A stretch of 64,000 nucleotides of DNA from Pochonia chlamydosporia 170 (taxonomy: Eukaryota > Ascomycota > Sordariomycetes > Hypocreales > Clavicipitaceae): contig NC_035792.1 of assembly GCF_001653235.2 (NCBI RefSeq), positions 1,178,001 to 1,242,000 on the forward strand, read 5' to 3'. Every line of letters begins with the position of its first letter. Position 1 is the stretch's first letter. The notes under the pieces are model-generated. The model saw nothing but the letters and a program-made list of their open reading frames with translations, did no database searches and had not been told where the DNA came from. This document shows, piece after piece, positions 36,325 to 47,233 of the stretch. The translations under genes and the position numbers were made by a program.

Positions 36325-37971
36325 TCAAGACTTCTCAATGTCCATAGGCACAGACTTGACAGGGTGATCCCCATCCGCCACCAAATCCCTCCTAAACGGC
36401 TCGACATAATGGCCACCAAACTCCCTCGCACTCACGCCCTTCTCAAACAACATGTCCAACTCGGCGGGTGATCGGCCCCTACTCTCAGGAAGCCTAAAAT
36501 ACGACCACACCAGACAAAGCAGACAAAACGCAGACCAGATGAAGCCGCCCTTGCCCCTCAAATTCCACGAACTCGGGTTCAAAATGGGCGGATTCAAAAA
36601 GTTGGCCCCAATACACGCAATATTATAGCTGTTTCTCGCCAAAACCACCGTCTTGATACGTAATCGCGTAGACGGAATCTCCGCAACGAGACAGTAGCAC
36701 ACAGGTCCAACAGTCAAGTCATACGTCACCACGTACACCATCATCAGGGCGCCGGACGCCCATCCCAGCGCGGGAATCGGATCCGGAATGCCCATGAATC
36801 CAACCGCCATGAGCACAACCAGCATTGTCGTCAGACCGACGAGATACAAAGCACGGCGACCAACGCGCGGGAGAACAAACCACGCGGCGATGGTGCCCGC
36901 CAGTGCGATGCCGTTGGTGCCCACGCCAAAGGAGAATGACTTTTCGGAATCAAAGCCCGCCTGCTGCAGGAAGTAGACTACGTTGCCACCGAACCAGACG
37001 CCGCAGAAGACTTGGGCGACCCAGACCATGCATGCGATTTCGGTGCGGCGCAGATTCGTGCCCTTGAAGCAGTCGAGGTAGGATGTGCCCTCCTGGAGAT
37101 GTTTCTCCAGTCTATCGGTGTGGGAGATCATGGCAATGGTTTGGTCGATTTCTTCGTCGGTCGAGCGGGTTAGTTCGCGGAGAGCCTTGCGCGCATCCTC
37201 CACCCTTTCCTTTCGTACGAGCCATGTTGGACTCTCAGGCGCAAACAGCACGCCTAGTATAATAATGGGCGGAAACACCCATTGTATCGCGTAGGGGATT
37301 CTCCACGCCCAGTCATCTTCTCTCTGCAGCATACCTCGCAGGGTTCCCGTGCTGATCAGCTGCCCTATAACCCAGCACATGTTCACGTACGTCGTGAGAA
37401 TAGGCCGCAGCGGAATAGGCGTCACATCAGCAGCATACGTAGTAGTGAGTGTCTGGAACGCACCCCACGGCAAACCGCACAGCACCTCCGCCGCAAACAA
37501 GTACCCGATATTCTTGGCGAAGAAGAACAGGAAAATAAAGGCGATGGTCATGAACAGCGCCCCCAGCAGCGTCTTCTTGTACCCGTACCGCTCGGCGAGG
37601 ACGCCCGCAATCATGAGCCCGCAGATCTGGCCGACCTGCCCGCCGTTCTGGAGGCCCGACATCCACGCCGATGTGACTTGGTAGTCTCCGTTGGGGAGCT
37701 GCTCGCCGAATCGTTTGCGGAACTGTGGCAGACCGAAGAAGCTGCCGAGTAGGGAGACGTCGTAGCCTTCCATGACGAGGCAGAAGGATAGAATCATGGA
37801 GTAGAAGATGGCCTTGGGGTACTTCTTCATGGCTTGCCAGATGGACATTGTCTTTTCGACTTCGGTCCGGATTTGGGCGGCGTAGATGAGGTCGTCTATG
37901 TTTTGGTCGGTGTCGACTTTGCTGAGCGCGACACCATGATGGTCGTCTCCATTGTGGACGGTGGACGCCAT
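36325..37971 (-). CDS. MFS sugar transporter, alpha-glucoside/maltose permease type
   Basis: Single-exon gene, 548 residues, twelve predicted membrane spans: a proton symporter of the sugar-porter branch of the major facilitator superfamily at the plasma membrane. Family marks are MEGYDVSLLGSFFGLPQF in the first helix, GVLAERYGYKKTL between helices 2 and 3, PESPTWLVRKERVEDARKAL after helix 6, LPRVGRRALYL in the second half, and PESRGRSPAELDMLFEKGVS after the last helix, which is typical of fungal maltose/alpha-glucoside permeases. It lies downstream of, and in the same orientation as, the GH31 glucosidase and the Zn2Cys6 regulator, suggesting uptake of an alpha-linked oligosaccharide that the glucosidase then cuts. 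The substrate (maltose, isomaltose, sucrose, raffinose or trehalose-type) cannot be fixed from sequence. Confidence 0.92.
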   Translation of the reverse strand: MASTVHNGDDHHGVALSKVDTDQNIDDLIYAAQIRTEVEKTMSIWQAMKKYPKAIFYSMILSFCLVMEGYDVSLLGSFFGLPQFRKRFGEQLPNGDYQVTSAWMSGLQNGGQVGQICGLMIAGVLAERYGYKKTLLGALFMTIAFIFLFFFAKNIGYLFAAEVLCGLPWGAFQTLTTTYAADVTPIPLRPILTTYVNMCWVIGQLISTGTLRGMLQREDDWAWRIPYAIQWVFPPIIILGVLFAPESPTWLVRKERVEDARKALRELTRSTDEEIDQTIAMISHTDRLEKHLQEGTSYLDCFKGTNLRRTEIACMVWVAQVFCGVWFGGNVVYFLQQAGFDSEKSFSFGVGTNGIALAGTIAAWFVLPRVGRRALYLVGLTTMLVVLMAVGFMGIPDPIPALGWASGALMMVYVVTYDLTVGPVCYCLVAEIPSTRLRIKTVVLARNSYNIACIGANFLNPPILNPSSWNLRGKGGFIWSAFCLLCLVWSYFRLPESRGRSPAELDMLFEKGVSAREFGGHYVEPFRRDLVADGDHPVKSVPMDIEKS

Positions 37972-38141
37972 GGTGGTTTAGGGCAGTGGTGAAGAATGAA
38001 GTGAGTGAGAGTTCACCGAGGCGGTGGTGAGCGAGTTGGTTTGAGGGTGAGTAGGCGATGAGGGTAGTTTATATGCATTTCAGGATGAGGTCCGACGACG
38101 GGCATTGAACCCTGGTCTTCATTGTCGAATAGCAGGAATTG

Positions 38142-38187
38142 CGGATGGAAGAAGAGGCGTTTGCGGATGGGAGTTGTCAAACGGATG
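38142..38187 (+). promoter_or_regulatory. Triple CGGATG cluster upstream of MFS sugar transporter
   Basis: CGGATGG at 38142, CGGATGG at 38164 and CGGATG at 38182 sit about 170-215 bases upstream of the transporter ATG. CGG triplets are half-sites for Zn2Cys6 regulators, and such a regulator is encoded in the same cluster. Binding is inference only. Confidence 0.35.
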
Positions 38188-38559
38188 CAAGTGAGGGAGT
38201 GGTTGTGCCGTTGCATTTTGAGTGTTTGTGGCGTTGGATTGAAGGAGTGGTAGAAGCGAGAAATTTAGCCGGTTGGTGGTTGTTTTTGGGGACCAGACAT
38301 GGAGTCAAGGAGTCTGGGGAAGAAGGGAAGGGTCAATGCATGTGGGTTCAAGGGTTCCCCATGTTGTGGAAGTGTGGAAGCCGGATAGATGGAGATGGTG
38401 TGTGGATTGGACTGGATCTGCTTATGGTTTGCCACTTTTGGATGCGTTTGGATGTGTGACCCCTGATTGTTGATGAGGGGAGTTTTTACGATGGTGGTTG
38501 ATGGTTGGGTCCACAATGAGTAGTGATGAGGGACCAGACCTCACTTGTCAGGAGCATTG

Positions 38560-38596
38560 AAAAAAAAAAAAAAATTTAACCAAAAAAAAAAAAAAA
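38560..38596. repeat. Twin A15 homopolymer tracts
   Basis: Two 15-base adenine runs, 38560-38574 and 38582-38596, separated by TTTAACC. They mark the border between the G-rich promoter of the transporter gene and the AT-rich spacer. Confidence 0.85.
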
Positions 38597-39854
38597 ACAG
38601 GAAATACAGTGAGTATTATGCTACAGAGCTTTCTTAATGATGAGTGCATATTAATGGAAATTAAATACATCCTACTCGAGAATGAGCATACCGTTGTCAA
38701 CGTAGTAGACGAAAATGTAGGGCCGTTCAAGCTGATCACTGAGCGCCAAATCCTCAACAACATCAATATCAACCTAAGAACGCCGAGACACTAAAGCCAA
38801 TAATACCATAACTCTTCATCCATATTTGGTGTCCTCGTGCTTGTTCTTGGCTTACAATACGTGTGATGTCTGATTCGACTCACAGCCTGTCAACCACGAT
38901 GAGCTGCGACTTAGACCCAACCTGGCATACTGTAAACACTCTATACCATATAAATTCAATATCAGTCTTTACTCTGCAGTAATTAATCCTGCATAATAAG
39001 TGAAGGGGCTGTATCAAGCAACCTGGATACATTAACGGCCACCAGTCAGACTACCACAGCAGACACTCACCAGAATACAGCAACCACTCATAAAATTTAA
39101 ACGAACAAAAATTCTCTAGCTCGCGACTTGCAATTCCAAAATACATACGTCCCATCATGGATGTCATCTGTCATCACCACAACCTCATCTCAACCACCAC
39201 ATCAACCCCCCAACATCACGTCATAACTTCTCCCGTTCAACAAATAAATCAATGACTCAATCCACATCGCCAAGACCTCTTATGTCCTCAAAAGTTAACC
39301 GATTCAAATAGTCTCAAGACTATACGCTCAAATTCTCCGGATAAATTTCTCGCTTAAATTATTTTCAACATCATGATAGTTCATATCACAGTGAACTTGT
39401 ACGGAATTATTTTTCCGAGGGCGGTTCTTCTGTGTTCTATTTTGTACTAATTTCGTATGTATTAGGTATTAGCCGCGACGAAGTTGGATGTGGTGTGCGA
39501 TGAAGAGATGGTAATGCCGTAGAGTGACTGCTGTGTCATTGAGGCTTTTCTGCTAGATGGAGATTGGTAGGGCGAGGAGTGAGAAGGCGCGAACATTGCG
39601 TCTGAGGCGATTATGAAAATGAGCTACGTGCTTTCTGATAATAAATCCACTGATGGAGGTTACACGTCAAGTTTTACATCCATAAACAGTCTGGTAAAAA
39701 TTATACGTCCAAGTCACTAACACCTCTCAATGTCTCAGCATACTGCAATACGCGATACCTTTACGAGGTTCACACATTTGACCCAACCACATACTGCACC
39801 ACAAAATCAAATCACAATGCATCATCAACTTCACAAGTCAAGCACTGAATTGCC

Positions 39855-42251
39855 CTAAACACGACTATCCCCCGTCAACAACTCCACCACCGGCCCCGAA
39901 ACATCCCCCTCCAACCCCAAACTCATCACTCCCCCAATCCTACTAGCAAGCGTCTTCCCCTCCACCGCCGCAAGAATCTTATCCTTCACCGTAAAGTCCA
40001 TCTGAAAATCCAACAACCACTTCGTCAAAACAGCCAATCTATCCAACACCCCCAGCTGCGGCTCAGGACCCAGCGTGATTTCCACATCCCTGGCTTCACT
40101 CTGCGGCGGAATCTGCACCACCAGACCTGGCGAAGGTGTAGTATCCACGTGAATGTTACAGTTGGTAATGACGTCTCCGACACGCACTTCCAGTGTAGAA
40201 GGGATGTTAGTCAGGGAGAGGAATTTGAATTTCCAGGTCTTGTTTGATTCGGAGACGCGGAGTCTTCCCGTGGATTGTTTGTAGTCGAGTGTTATTTTGC
40301 GGTGGTTCGAAGCAGTGCCATTGACGATGGTTTTGTCAGCGCCAATATCATCGTTTGGATCTTCGAGGATGGTGAATTCCCCGTCTTTGCCTACCACGAT
40401 GATGACTTCCAGGGCAGTGGGGTTCTGGCACCCGTTTTCAGGGAACGTATCCGCATCAAGTGGAATGATGGATCCCTCGGGCGTGATGACGGGAATCGTC
40501 TCGATAGGGCGGTACATTTGAATTTCACGGTCCCCGTCGTAGATCTGCCCCGTGAAGATGTCGACGTGTCGACCTGGCGGGACCCAGACATTCACACTGG
40601 CCAGGTTTGTGTCTGGATTTCGCTTCGTAACGATGGGGGCAACGATGAGGTGCGAGCCGAAGAAATACTCGTTTGGCTTCTCGTAGGCTTCTTCCCGGGC
40701 GGGATATTCCCAGTAGAGAGGGCGGACGATAGGTTCGGCGCCGCCTTGCAGATTCACTGTATGTAGATAAGGCACCATTCTGTGACGGAACTGCATAAAG
40801 TGCTCCATGGCCTGGCAGTGTTCTGTGCGGAACTTCCACGGCTCCTTGGACGTCCACTGGCTGTTGGACGAATGGAGGCGGAAGATGGGCGAGAAGACGC
40901 CATATTGGATCCATCGAGTGGCCATTTCGTCGTCCCGAATGCCGCCCATGTGGCCGCCAATGTCGTGACTCCACCATCCGTAACCGATGTTAGAGGCGGT
41001 TGCTGTGAATTCTGGTTGGAACTGGAGAGATTCCCATGTTCGGATGGAATCTCCGGAGAAGCCGACGGGGTATCGATGACTCCCTGGTCCTGCGTACCGC
41101 GAGAATATGATTCCCTTTCCCTCGCCATTTTGATTGACGTGGTCCTGGAAGTGGAAGTAGTTGAGCAGCCAGAGCGGATCGAGACCTGGGATTCGGGAGA
41201 TAGGACCCTGCTGCCAGTCGATCCACCAGAAATCGCAGGCTTCTTTTTCGATACTGCGATGTAGGACACTCAGGAAGGCGTCCATGAATTTGGGATCAGT
41301 GGGGTTGAATAAGATTGGAGCCTTTTTAGACGTATCATGTCCGATGGCCTTGGCCATGGTCTCGTAGAGGTCTTCGTGGTGATGAACGCCGCCGTGAGGA
41401 TGGTCATTGAGCGTTATTTTCAAGCCACGATCGTGAAGCGCTTTCCCAAACGCAGCAGGATCAGGAAACAGTTCCTTGTTCCAACTGTACCCCGTCCAGC
41501 CAGCGTGGGGGATGTGGTCACCTTTGACCTGATGCCAGTCCATGTCCACCACCGCAACAGACAGCGGCACATCTCGCTTGGCAAACGTATCCATCAGTTG
41601 GATATACTCGCTCGCTGAATACGGATGATATCTGCTCCACCAATTCCCCAGGGCCCAACGCGGAAGCGCAGGCTGACGGCCAGAAATATCATAAAACGCC
41701 TTCATCGCACCCTTGTAGTCGTGTCCGTAGACAAACATGTATCCGTCGATACGATCACCGCTTCTCCTAGGCGCAACGAACCCCTGTCCGTCAAAGAGAA
41801 AAGTCTCGCTGTCGTCAAGTGTGGTAAATCCAGATCGCGATAAAACACCTTCTCCCATATCGCAACGGCCATCAACCTCGTCTAGAGTTCTGGCCGTGCC
41901 ACCCAGGTTATCTTTCGCCGTCTCGCCATAGCGCCAGTCGGCTCCCCAAAGAGTCACTTTGCTTGGAAAACCAACAATGAAGCCGCTTCGACTGAAACGC
42001 TTCTTATCATATGTGATGTGGAAGTTGCGGGCAACCACCTCAATCTGCTCGTCGCCATCATTGACAGTAAATGCTGGCGGGGTAAAGTTGCGGTTGATGG
42101 CAAAGGCTGAGGCACGGTCTTCAAAGACACCGTCTTCAGCCCATTCGTATCGTAAAACTGTCTCGCTGAGCAGTGTGAAGCGGTATGTTGGTCCTTTTAC
42201 AACAGCGGCTGGGTTGGCGACCGGGTCGCAAGGGAATGTGTATTTATCCAT
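39855..42251 (-). CDS. GH31 alpha-glucosidase, intracellular
   Basis: Single-exon gene, 798 residues, full length for glycoside hydrolase family 31. An N-terminal beta-sandwich (residues 1-200, with the GH31 'YRFTLLSETVLRYEWAEDG' start) precedes the TIM barrel with PRWALGNWWSRYHPY, VPLSVAVVDMDWH, the nucleophile motif FWWIDWQQG (Asp345), SRYAGPGSHRYPVGFSGD (probable acid/base Asp401), WWSHDIGGHMGG and FSPIFRLHSS. C-terminal beta domains follow. There is no signal peptide, so it should act in the cytosol on imported alpha-glucosides, which fits the adjacent permease. WIDWQQ replaces the WxDMNE of secreted acid alpha-glucosidases, placing it in the divergent bacterial/fungal branch that also contains enzymes acting on alpha-1,6 or sulfated/modified glucosides. 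The substrate is therefore open. Confidence 0.93.
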   Translation of the reverse strand: MDKYTFPCDPVANPAAVVKGPTYRFTLLSETVLRYEWAEDGVFEDRASAFAINRNFTPPAFTVNDGDEQIEVVARNFHITYDKKRFSRSGFIVGFPSKVTLWGADWRYGETAKDNLGGTARTLDEVDGRCDMGEGVLSRSGFTTLDDSETFLFDGQGFVAPRRSGDRIDGYMFVYGHDYKGAMKAFYDISGRQPALPRWALGNWWSRYHPYSASEYIQLMDTFAKRDVPLSVAVVDMDWHQVKGDHIPHAGWTGYSWNKELFPDPAAFGKALHDRGLKITLNDHPHGGVHHHEDLYETMAKAIGHDTSKKAPILFNPTDPKFMDAFLSVLHRSIEKEACDFWWIDWQQGPISRIPGLDPLWLLNYFHFQDHVNQNGEGKGIIFSRYAGPGSHRYPVGFSGDSIRTWESLQFQPEFTATASNIGYGWWSHDIGGHMGGIRDDEMATRWIQYGVFSPIFRLHSSNSQWTSKEPWKFRTEHCQAMEHFMQFRHRMVPYLHTVNLQGGAEPIVRPLYWEYPAREEAYEKPNEYFFGSHLIVAPIVTKRNPDTNLASVNVWVPPGRHVDIFTGQIYDGDREIQMYRPIETIPVITPEGSIIPLDADTFPENGCQNPTALEVIIVVGKDGEFTILEDPNDDIGADKTIVNGTASNHRKITLDYKQSTGRLRVSESNKTWKFKFLSLTNIPSTLEVRVGDVITNCNIHVDTTPSPGLVVQIPPQSEARDVEITLGPEPQLGVLDRLAVLTKWLLDFQMDFTVKDKILAAVEGKTLASRIGGVMSLGLEGDVSGPVVELLTGDSRV

Positions 42252-43171
42252 GCTAGTGACCGCTTTGGTGGAAGATCAAGACTCTTGAGAGATCGCCACT
42301 TGCTTCAATGCTGTACGAAAGGAGTATTAAAACACAGAGATCAAAGAAGCGACTAAAAATGAACTTTCCGAAAATGAATTTGAAGTGGCGAATTGAATAA
42401 GCTGAATGTTTTTTTGCAGAAGATAGATGATTGTCTATTCCCGAAGAATATGGACAGCTTCACGGCTGATTTACTCGTGTAATTAGCTTCTGTGGATCTG
42501 ACACTTTGAAAGTTGGAGCTCTGGTGGGGACATGACAGGACCCCAGAGAATCTGGAAAAAAGAGACAGACACAAAGATGAATGCTGTAAAAAAAGAGCCG
42601 CATTCTTTGTTGAATGCCGTATAACAAGGCATAACATGGTGGTGGCTGTTGATCTTCAGCTGCATCAATACTCTCATGCAGATTTGATGCAAGCGGGGTG
42701 ACAGTCTGTGGCTTTCACAAGGCCTCGACCACTCAGGACAATTTAAGCGAGTAATTTTTCCGCCACTTCGACTGCTGTCTGTTGTCAGTGAGTGGCAATG
42801 CGTGGTCTCATGTTTTGTCTCGACAGCCTTGTTTTCTCTCAACAAACCACCTTGCATGCTGCTTTGCATATCGAATGACCAAACCTGGCCACGTGCGAGG
42901 ATGAGAGAGCCCATTGCCATCTTGCCCGAGGTTGCATTTCGCCTCACAATGCAACAGGGCAATGAGCAAACAAGTGTGATGCTGTTCCCTACAACCTGTC
43001 AAGCGTATCTTGCATTAATACAGATTTGCCGGAACCAAGAGTTAATTTGTTCTGCATGCATTGCCGCGTCACGTTTTTAAAGGCCAACTGAGACGACTTT
43101 CACTCTAGAGTGAGGCTGTCTAGTTTCCCATGTTTTCTGTGATCCCACTTATCCAATCCGTCAGCCATTGA
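42252..43171. other. Intergenic region, glucosidase promoter
   Basis: About 920 bases between the regulator stop and the glucosidase start, both genes on the minus strand. It should hold the glucosidase promoter. I saw no clear CGG-N8-CGG pair. Open frames here have no domain. Confidence 0.5.
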
Positions 43172-44935
43172 CTATTGAACTGGAGAAATATCCAAATCAT
43201 CTGCCTCAGTCTCAAGGTGACCATCCACTTCGTAAACCACATTCTCGTCTGGTCGCGGAGCCGCATTCTCTGGAAACTGCATGCTGAGATACGGCCACGG
43301 TCGCTTCCCCAATTCCGAGTTCGACATCCGAATCTGGAGCTTGTCGAGAAAGCCAGACTTGACTCCTCCAATATCCAGTAGTACGTTTTTGAGGGAATAA
43401 AGAATATCACCCATTCCCGCACACATTCCACCTTCTCTTGTGGATCCTGGTGCACAAGCCAGAATATCCAGCAGGGCATCCGCCATCCTAAACACTTTGA
43501 GTTCCTGGGTCCGGAAAAGTCAGTTCTATGTACCATGTACCATGTCAAGCCGATGTTTGCGCTTACCATTCCGTAGCCGTGGGCATAGATCGACTCTGCC
43601 GACACAGAGGGGAATAGACACAGGAGTTCCCGTGCAATTGTCACCGGCAACAGCAATGAAAATGCCTGGTTCGACGAATCGCGAGACATTTTGTAGTGCC
43701 GCATGGTGTACTCCCATATGAGCAGTCGTATCCATTGCCGCGTGACAAACAAGTCCACTTGTTGCACTTCAGTGAAGGAAGAATGCTGCGTATGCGCACA
43801 GAGGTCGGTTTGAGCAATGGCCACTTTATCGGGGTCCATCACTGGCCGACGTGATGACGATGTCTCCATGATGTTGCTTTGCAGATGTGAAAAGAGGCGG
43901 GTAAGTGACGAAAATGCCTGCGTTATCGAACTGAACTCGCTGTCCGTTTCCTCGTATGGCGGCATTTCGTCAATCGGCACAAGCACTGCTGGGAAACAGT
44001 TTTGTGCGCAAAATGTCCTGGAAAGACATGAGTACTGGTCAGAATTCAAGTGACATCACAGTCTCGTACCTCTCAGATATGAACAGCATCCAGAATATCC
44101 GCAGTTTCAACGATCGCTCTTTTCGATCCAAGGGTTCATACGTTTCTTGTCGATCAAGGCCCAGCCAATGCACTGACGCTATCGATTCTCGTAGGTACAC
44201 TGCTGCAGTTCGAATCTTCGATGCGTTGGCAAAGTAGATATGTAGGAAGAACGGTGTCAAAATAGACGATAGTTTGTGGCATTCCCGGTAGTCATACTGC
44301 TCACGAACGGTTTGGGCATCCTTGGCAAATTGATGGGATGAGATTGCTGCCTCGCATGACTCTGTGTGTTCTGGTAGTCGAAGTTGGGCGATGGACGCTG
44401 CGCACACAGATGCTGCCAAAGCATATGACTCGAGGTCGTTGATATCGAAAATGAGTTTCGAAATCAAGTCATCGACATTCACGACGGGCCAAACAGGATA
44501 CAATCGATCTCGAAATATTCCCAGGTACTTGCAATATGCGTCAATAGGTAGCCTCCGAGGACACGTGGGCACCATGAAGTCGAGCCCTACGCCAATTTCA
44601 TGGCTGGATGCCGATTCAGGACTTGACCCAGAAACTGTCAGAGCCCCAGGTGTGTCGTGAGTCTGCGTCAAGCGGCCGAGACCTGAACATCAACGTCAGT
44701 GCTAAAATTCCCCTGAACCGCCCATGCAGGTGTTTTCCATTCGTCTTCATCCCTAACCTTCTTTTATTTTCCGGCATGTTGCCGGACGAGGACCCTTGGG
44801 GCCTCGTTTGCCTCTTGTGCGAAGAGAAGTGCAATCCAAGCCTCGAATTCGACATTCACGGCATGGTCTCTCAGCGTCACACTTGACTCTTCGGAACGCA
44901 CATGCGTCACAGGAGCTTGAAATTCGCTTCTTCAT
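43172..44935 (-). CDS. Zn2Cys6 transcription factor, AmyR/MalR-like
   Basis: Four exons, 44935-44758, 44682-44070, 44017-43567 and 43504-43172, give 524 residues. The binuclear zinc cluster is at the extreme N-terminus: Cys9, 12, 19, 25, 28 and 35 (C-X2-C-X6-C-X5-C-X2-C-X6-C), followed by the basic linker TRGKRGPKGPRP, characteristic of AmyR/MalR-type regulators of starch and maltose genes. The middle region has PIDAYCKYLGIFRDRLYPVWPVV, ASKIRTAAVYLRESIASVHWLGLD and ERSLKLRIFWMLFISER, the fungal transcription factor domain. It is likely a nuclear activator of the neighbouring glucosidase and permease genes (inference from position). The first intron uses a slightly unusual GTTAGG donor; skipping its removal would stop the protein after 60 residues. 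Confidence 0.88.
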
Positions 44936-47233
44936 TGTCTAGCCACGCCGATATGCCAATGAATGCACAAAGCCAAGACTTTGAAGAGGATAAAAGTATG
45001 CGTACATTGTGAGAAAAACGTGGTGGCTTTCTGGGGAACCCCGTATTTCTGTAGCTGTTGAAGGATGGTGGGGCCGCGAGCAGCGTATTCCGGCCTGCGG
45101 ACGCTGCGGAGAAGAACAGTCTCCGACGATTGCCATTTCAAGCTGATTTGGCCGAGTGGCGGACACACATATGGCCAAGCAGACAAGGCTGGGGCATATC
45201 CTTGCCTCTTCAGCCCCCGGCACAGCGCTCTCCATCATGCCGTGTCCCTGTTTCCATGCTAAATGCCCTGATCTGCCCGAACAGGTTTGCGGAGACAGAG
45301 AAGTTGGGCGTGTGCAGACGCAGATTTCCAAGCAAGTAATTGACGGATGAGGCGCTCCCGAAGCTGGTGGGCTACAGTCCAAGTGACGCAGCTGAGGCCC
45401 CTGGGCGTCGTCGAATTCGGACCTTCTGGGACGAAGGCTTCCTCAACTGTCAACTCGGTCACTACTCGGCACTATTTAGGCGCCACCACTGCCGTAGATG
45501 GTGGGCGACAAACACCAAAGAGAACAGCCCGTGAAGTGCCCATGGGGTAGCATCGGATGGTCAATGATCTTTTCCACTTGTAGCTACCCTTTCAGGATAT
45601 CCAATGGCGTCCAGCATGCTTAAAATTCACCATATTCCGGCAAAAATCGAATCGGTGTCCCGTAGTTAAATACGAAGGCGGTTGCCATGACGTCTGAGGG
45701 TGCTTAAGGAATAATATTCACCTGCAATATCGCAGCGATTCTCATCGTCTTCAAATATGTCCCACCAGGGACTGCCATCCTAACATGCAATTAATAACAA
45801 GTTTTGGTGCCAACTCAGGGGCTGTCTTGTAATCACCAAGTGGGATACAATTTTCGCCCACCATGCTGGTAACTTAGAACAGGTGTCAACCAGGGGTGTG
45901 TGTTGGACCGCCTAAGATCAGGCCCAGCTGTTCGGACGGAGCCGCTTGGGGGCGATCCTGGCCAGGCACGGATTTCACGTTATGTTATGATGCTGACAGC
46001 AAGCGTTGGTTATTGGCGAAGCATGGCGTTTGCGTCCTGCCTCATGATTCGTTCCTTTCGATCGGTTCGCGGCACTGCATGAAGTTGGATTACGTAGCGG
46101 GGTAGAATCCATAATTGAGCATCATGACTCTCCTCTGCAAGCAGTTCCCTGATCAGAGAGTCGATCGCTTCGAACACTATCATGTGCCCGCTGTGTTGCT
46201 CCAAAAGTACTGGGTAGTGTTGCTGGTGCTGTTAGCTGATGTTTCGGTGCAAGGAAAGCAAGCTTCCAGGATTAGTATTGGGCGATATTACCATACTTTA
46301 GATGAAGCAAAGATAGAATGATGATGACGAGTTGCCCGATTGCGAGTCCCCATCATCTATCTCGAAGGCTAGAGACGCATCCTCAGGTAATTGAAATCGA
46401 TCCGGTGCTATTGCTTCATTGGTCCTTCATAAGAGACCTCAATGGCGTATTCCAACAGTCGCATTGACCATGAGGCAGGAATTAAGTTGGGTTCATTGTT
46501 CTGGTATAGGGTTGGCCTGTAAACATTCAGCTGTCGCAATCATAGTTGATAAGCACCAAGATCGCGCCTGCCCTTAATATTAGCTTAATGAACCAAAAAA
46601 ACAAGAATGAATGGCGATCACCATACTTTGCACGTGGCAAGTAGAGGGTCTATCGCTGCATTGGCTACATGACTTGGTGACCTGATGCACTCTGTGGAAA
46701 ATTCCCTCTCGAAATGAAGGACCCTTGGACGAAATTATGTCTTGAAGCCATCCTGGCTCATGCAGGCAACCTCGAAACCCCCACAATTTGGTTGGTGTCA
46801 CAGCAGAACACTGAACCCTGAGGATCCTCTGCAGCAGGCCACATGCAAGCTCGTGCAAAGCCAGGTTTCACCGCCAACATTTACTAGACTGGAAACCACA
46901 AAATCTCCTAGTCGTTGGAGTAAAAGGGGTACATGGGGCCAATCAGCCATCTCATATCTGTCCACTTATTTTATCAATTCAACACGACTCTCACAACTTT
47001 TTTTGCTTGTGGGCTCATGCCATGTGGAAAGCCCAGGTCTTGGCGTTTGCCCTTGCTGTGACTTTGTGAGCTAGCTCCTGGGACTTTGGCTGTGCTCAAA
47101 GCGGCTTAGGAACAACCACAACTCTTTCGACCTCTTGTCGCCTCCACTTGTTCTTGAAGCTTGTTTCTTCACACCTCCTTGCACTCCCTGGAGATTCCCA
47201 ATTGGCCTTTTGGGAGCAGTTTTTCCTGCAGAG
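44936..47233. other. Intergenic region, 2.3 kb
   Basis: Between the divergent starts of the zinc-cluster regulator and the sphingolipid methyltransferase. It should contain both promoters. A pyrimidine-rich stretch at 47095-47200 probably belongs to the methyltransferase 5' UTR. Other open frames are short and unconvincing. Confidence 0.5.

Larger units (their letters stand above)
37972..39854. other. AT-richer intergenic region with promoter of the MFS gene
   Basis: 1.9 kb. The part next to the transporter is G-rich and has three CGGATG copies in the same orientation at 38142, 38164 and 38182. Two A15 tracts lie at 38560-38574 and 38582-38596. From about 38600 to 39840 the sequence is visibly AT-richer than the flanking genes and has no plausible coding frame. 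It should include the glucosidase 3' UTR. Confidence 0.55.

Noticed and set aside
38609..38794. Open frame of 61 codons after the A15 tracts
   Set aside because: AT-rich composition bias alone explains it; no similarity recognised.
44205..44225. B-box-like TTCGAATC
   Set aside because: Lies inside coding exon 2 of the zinc-cluster regulator and has no tRNA cloverleaf.
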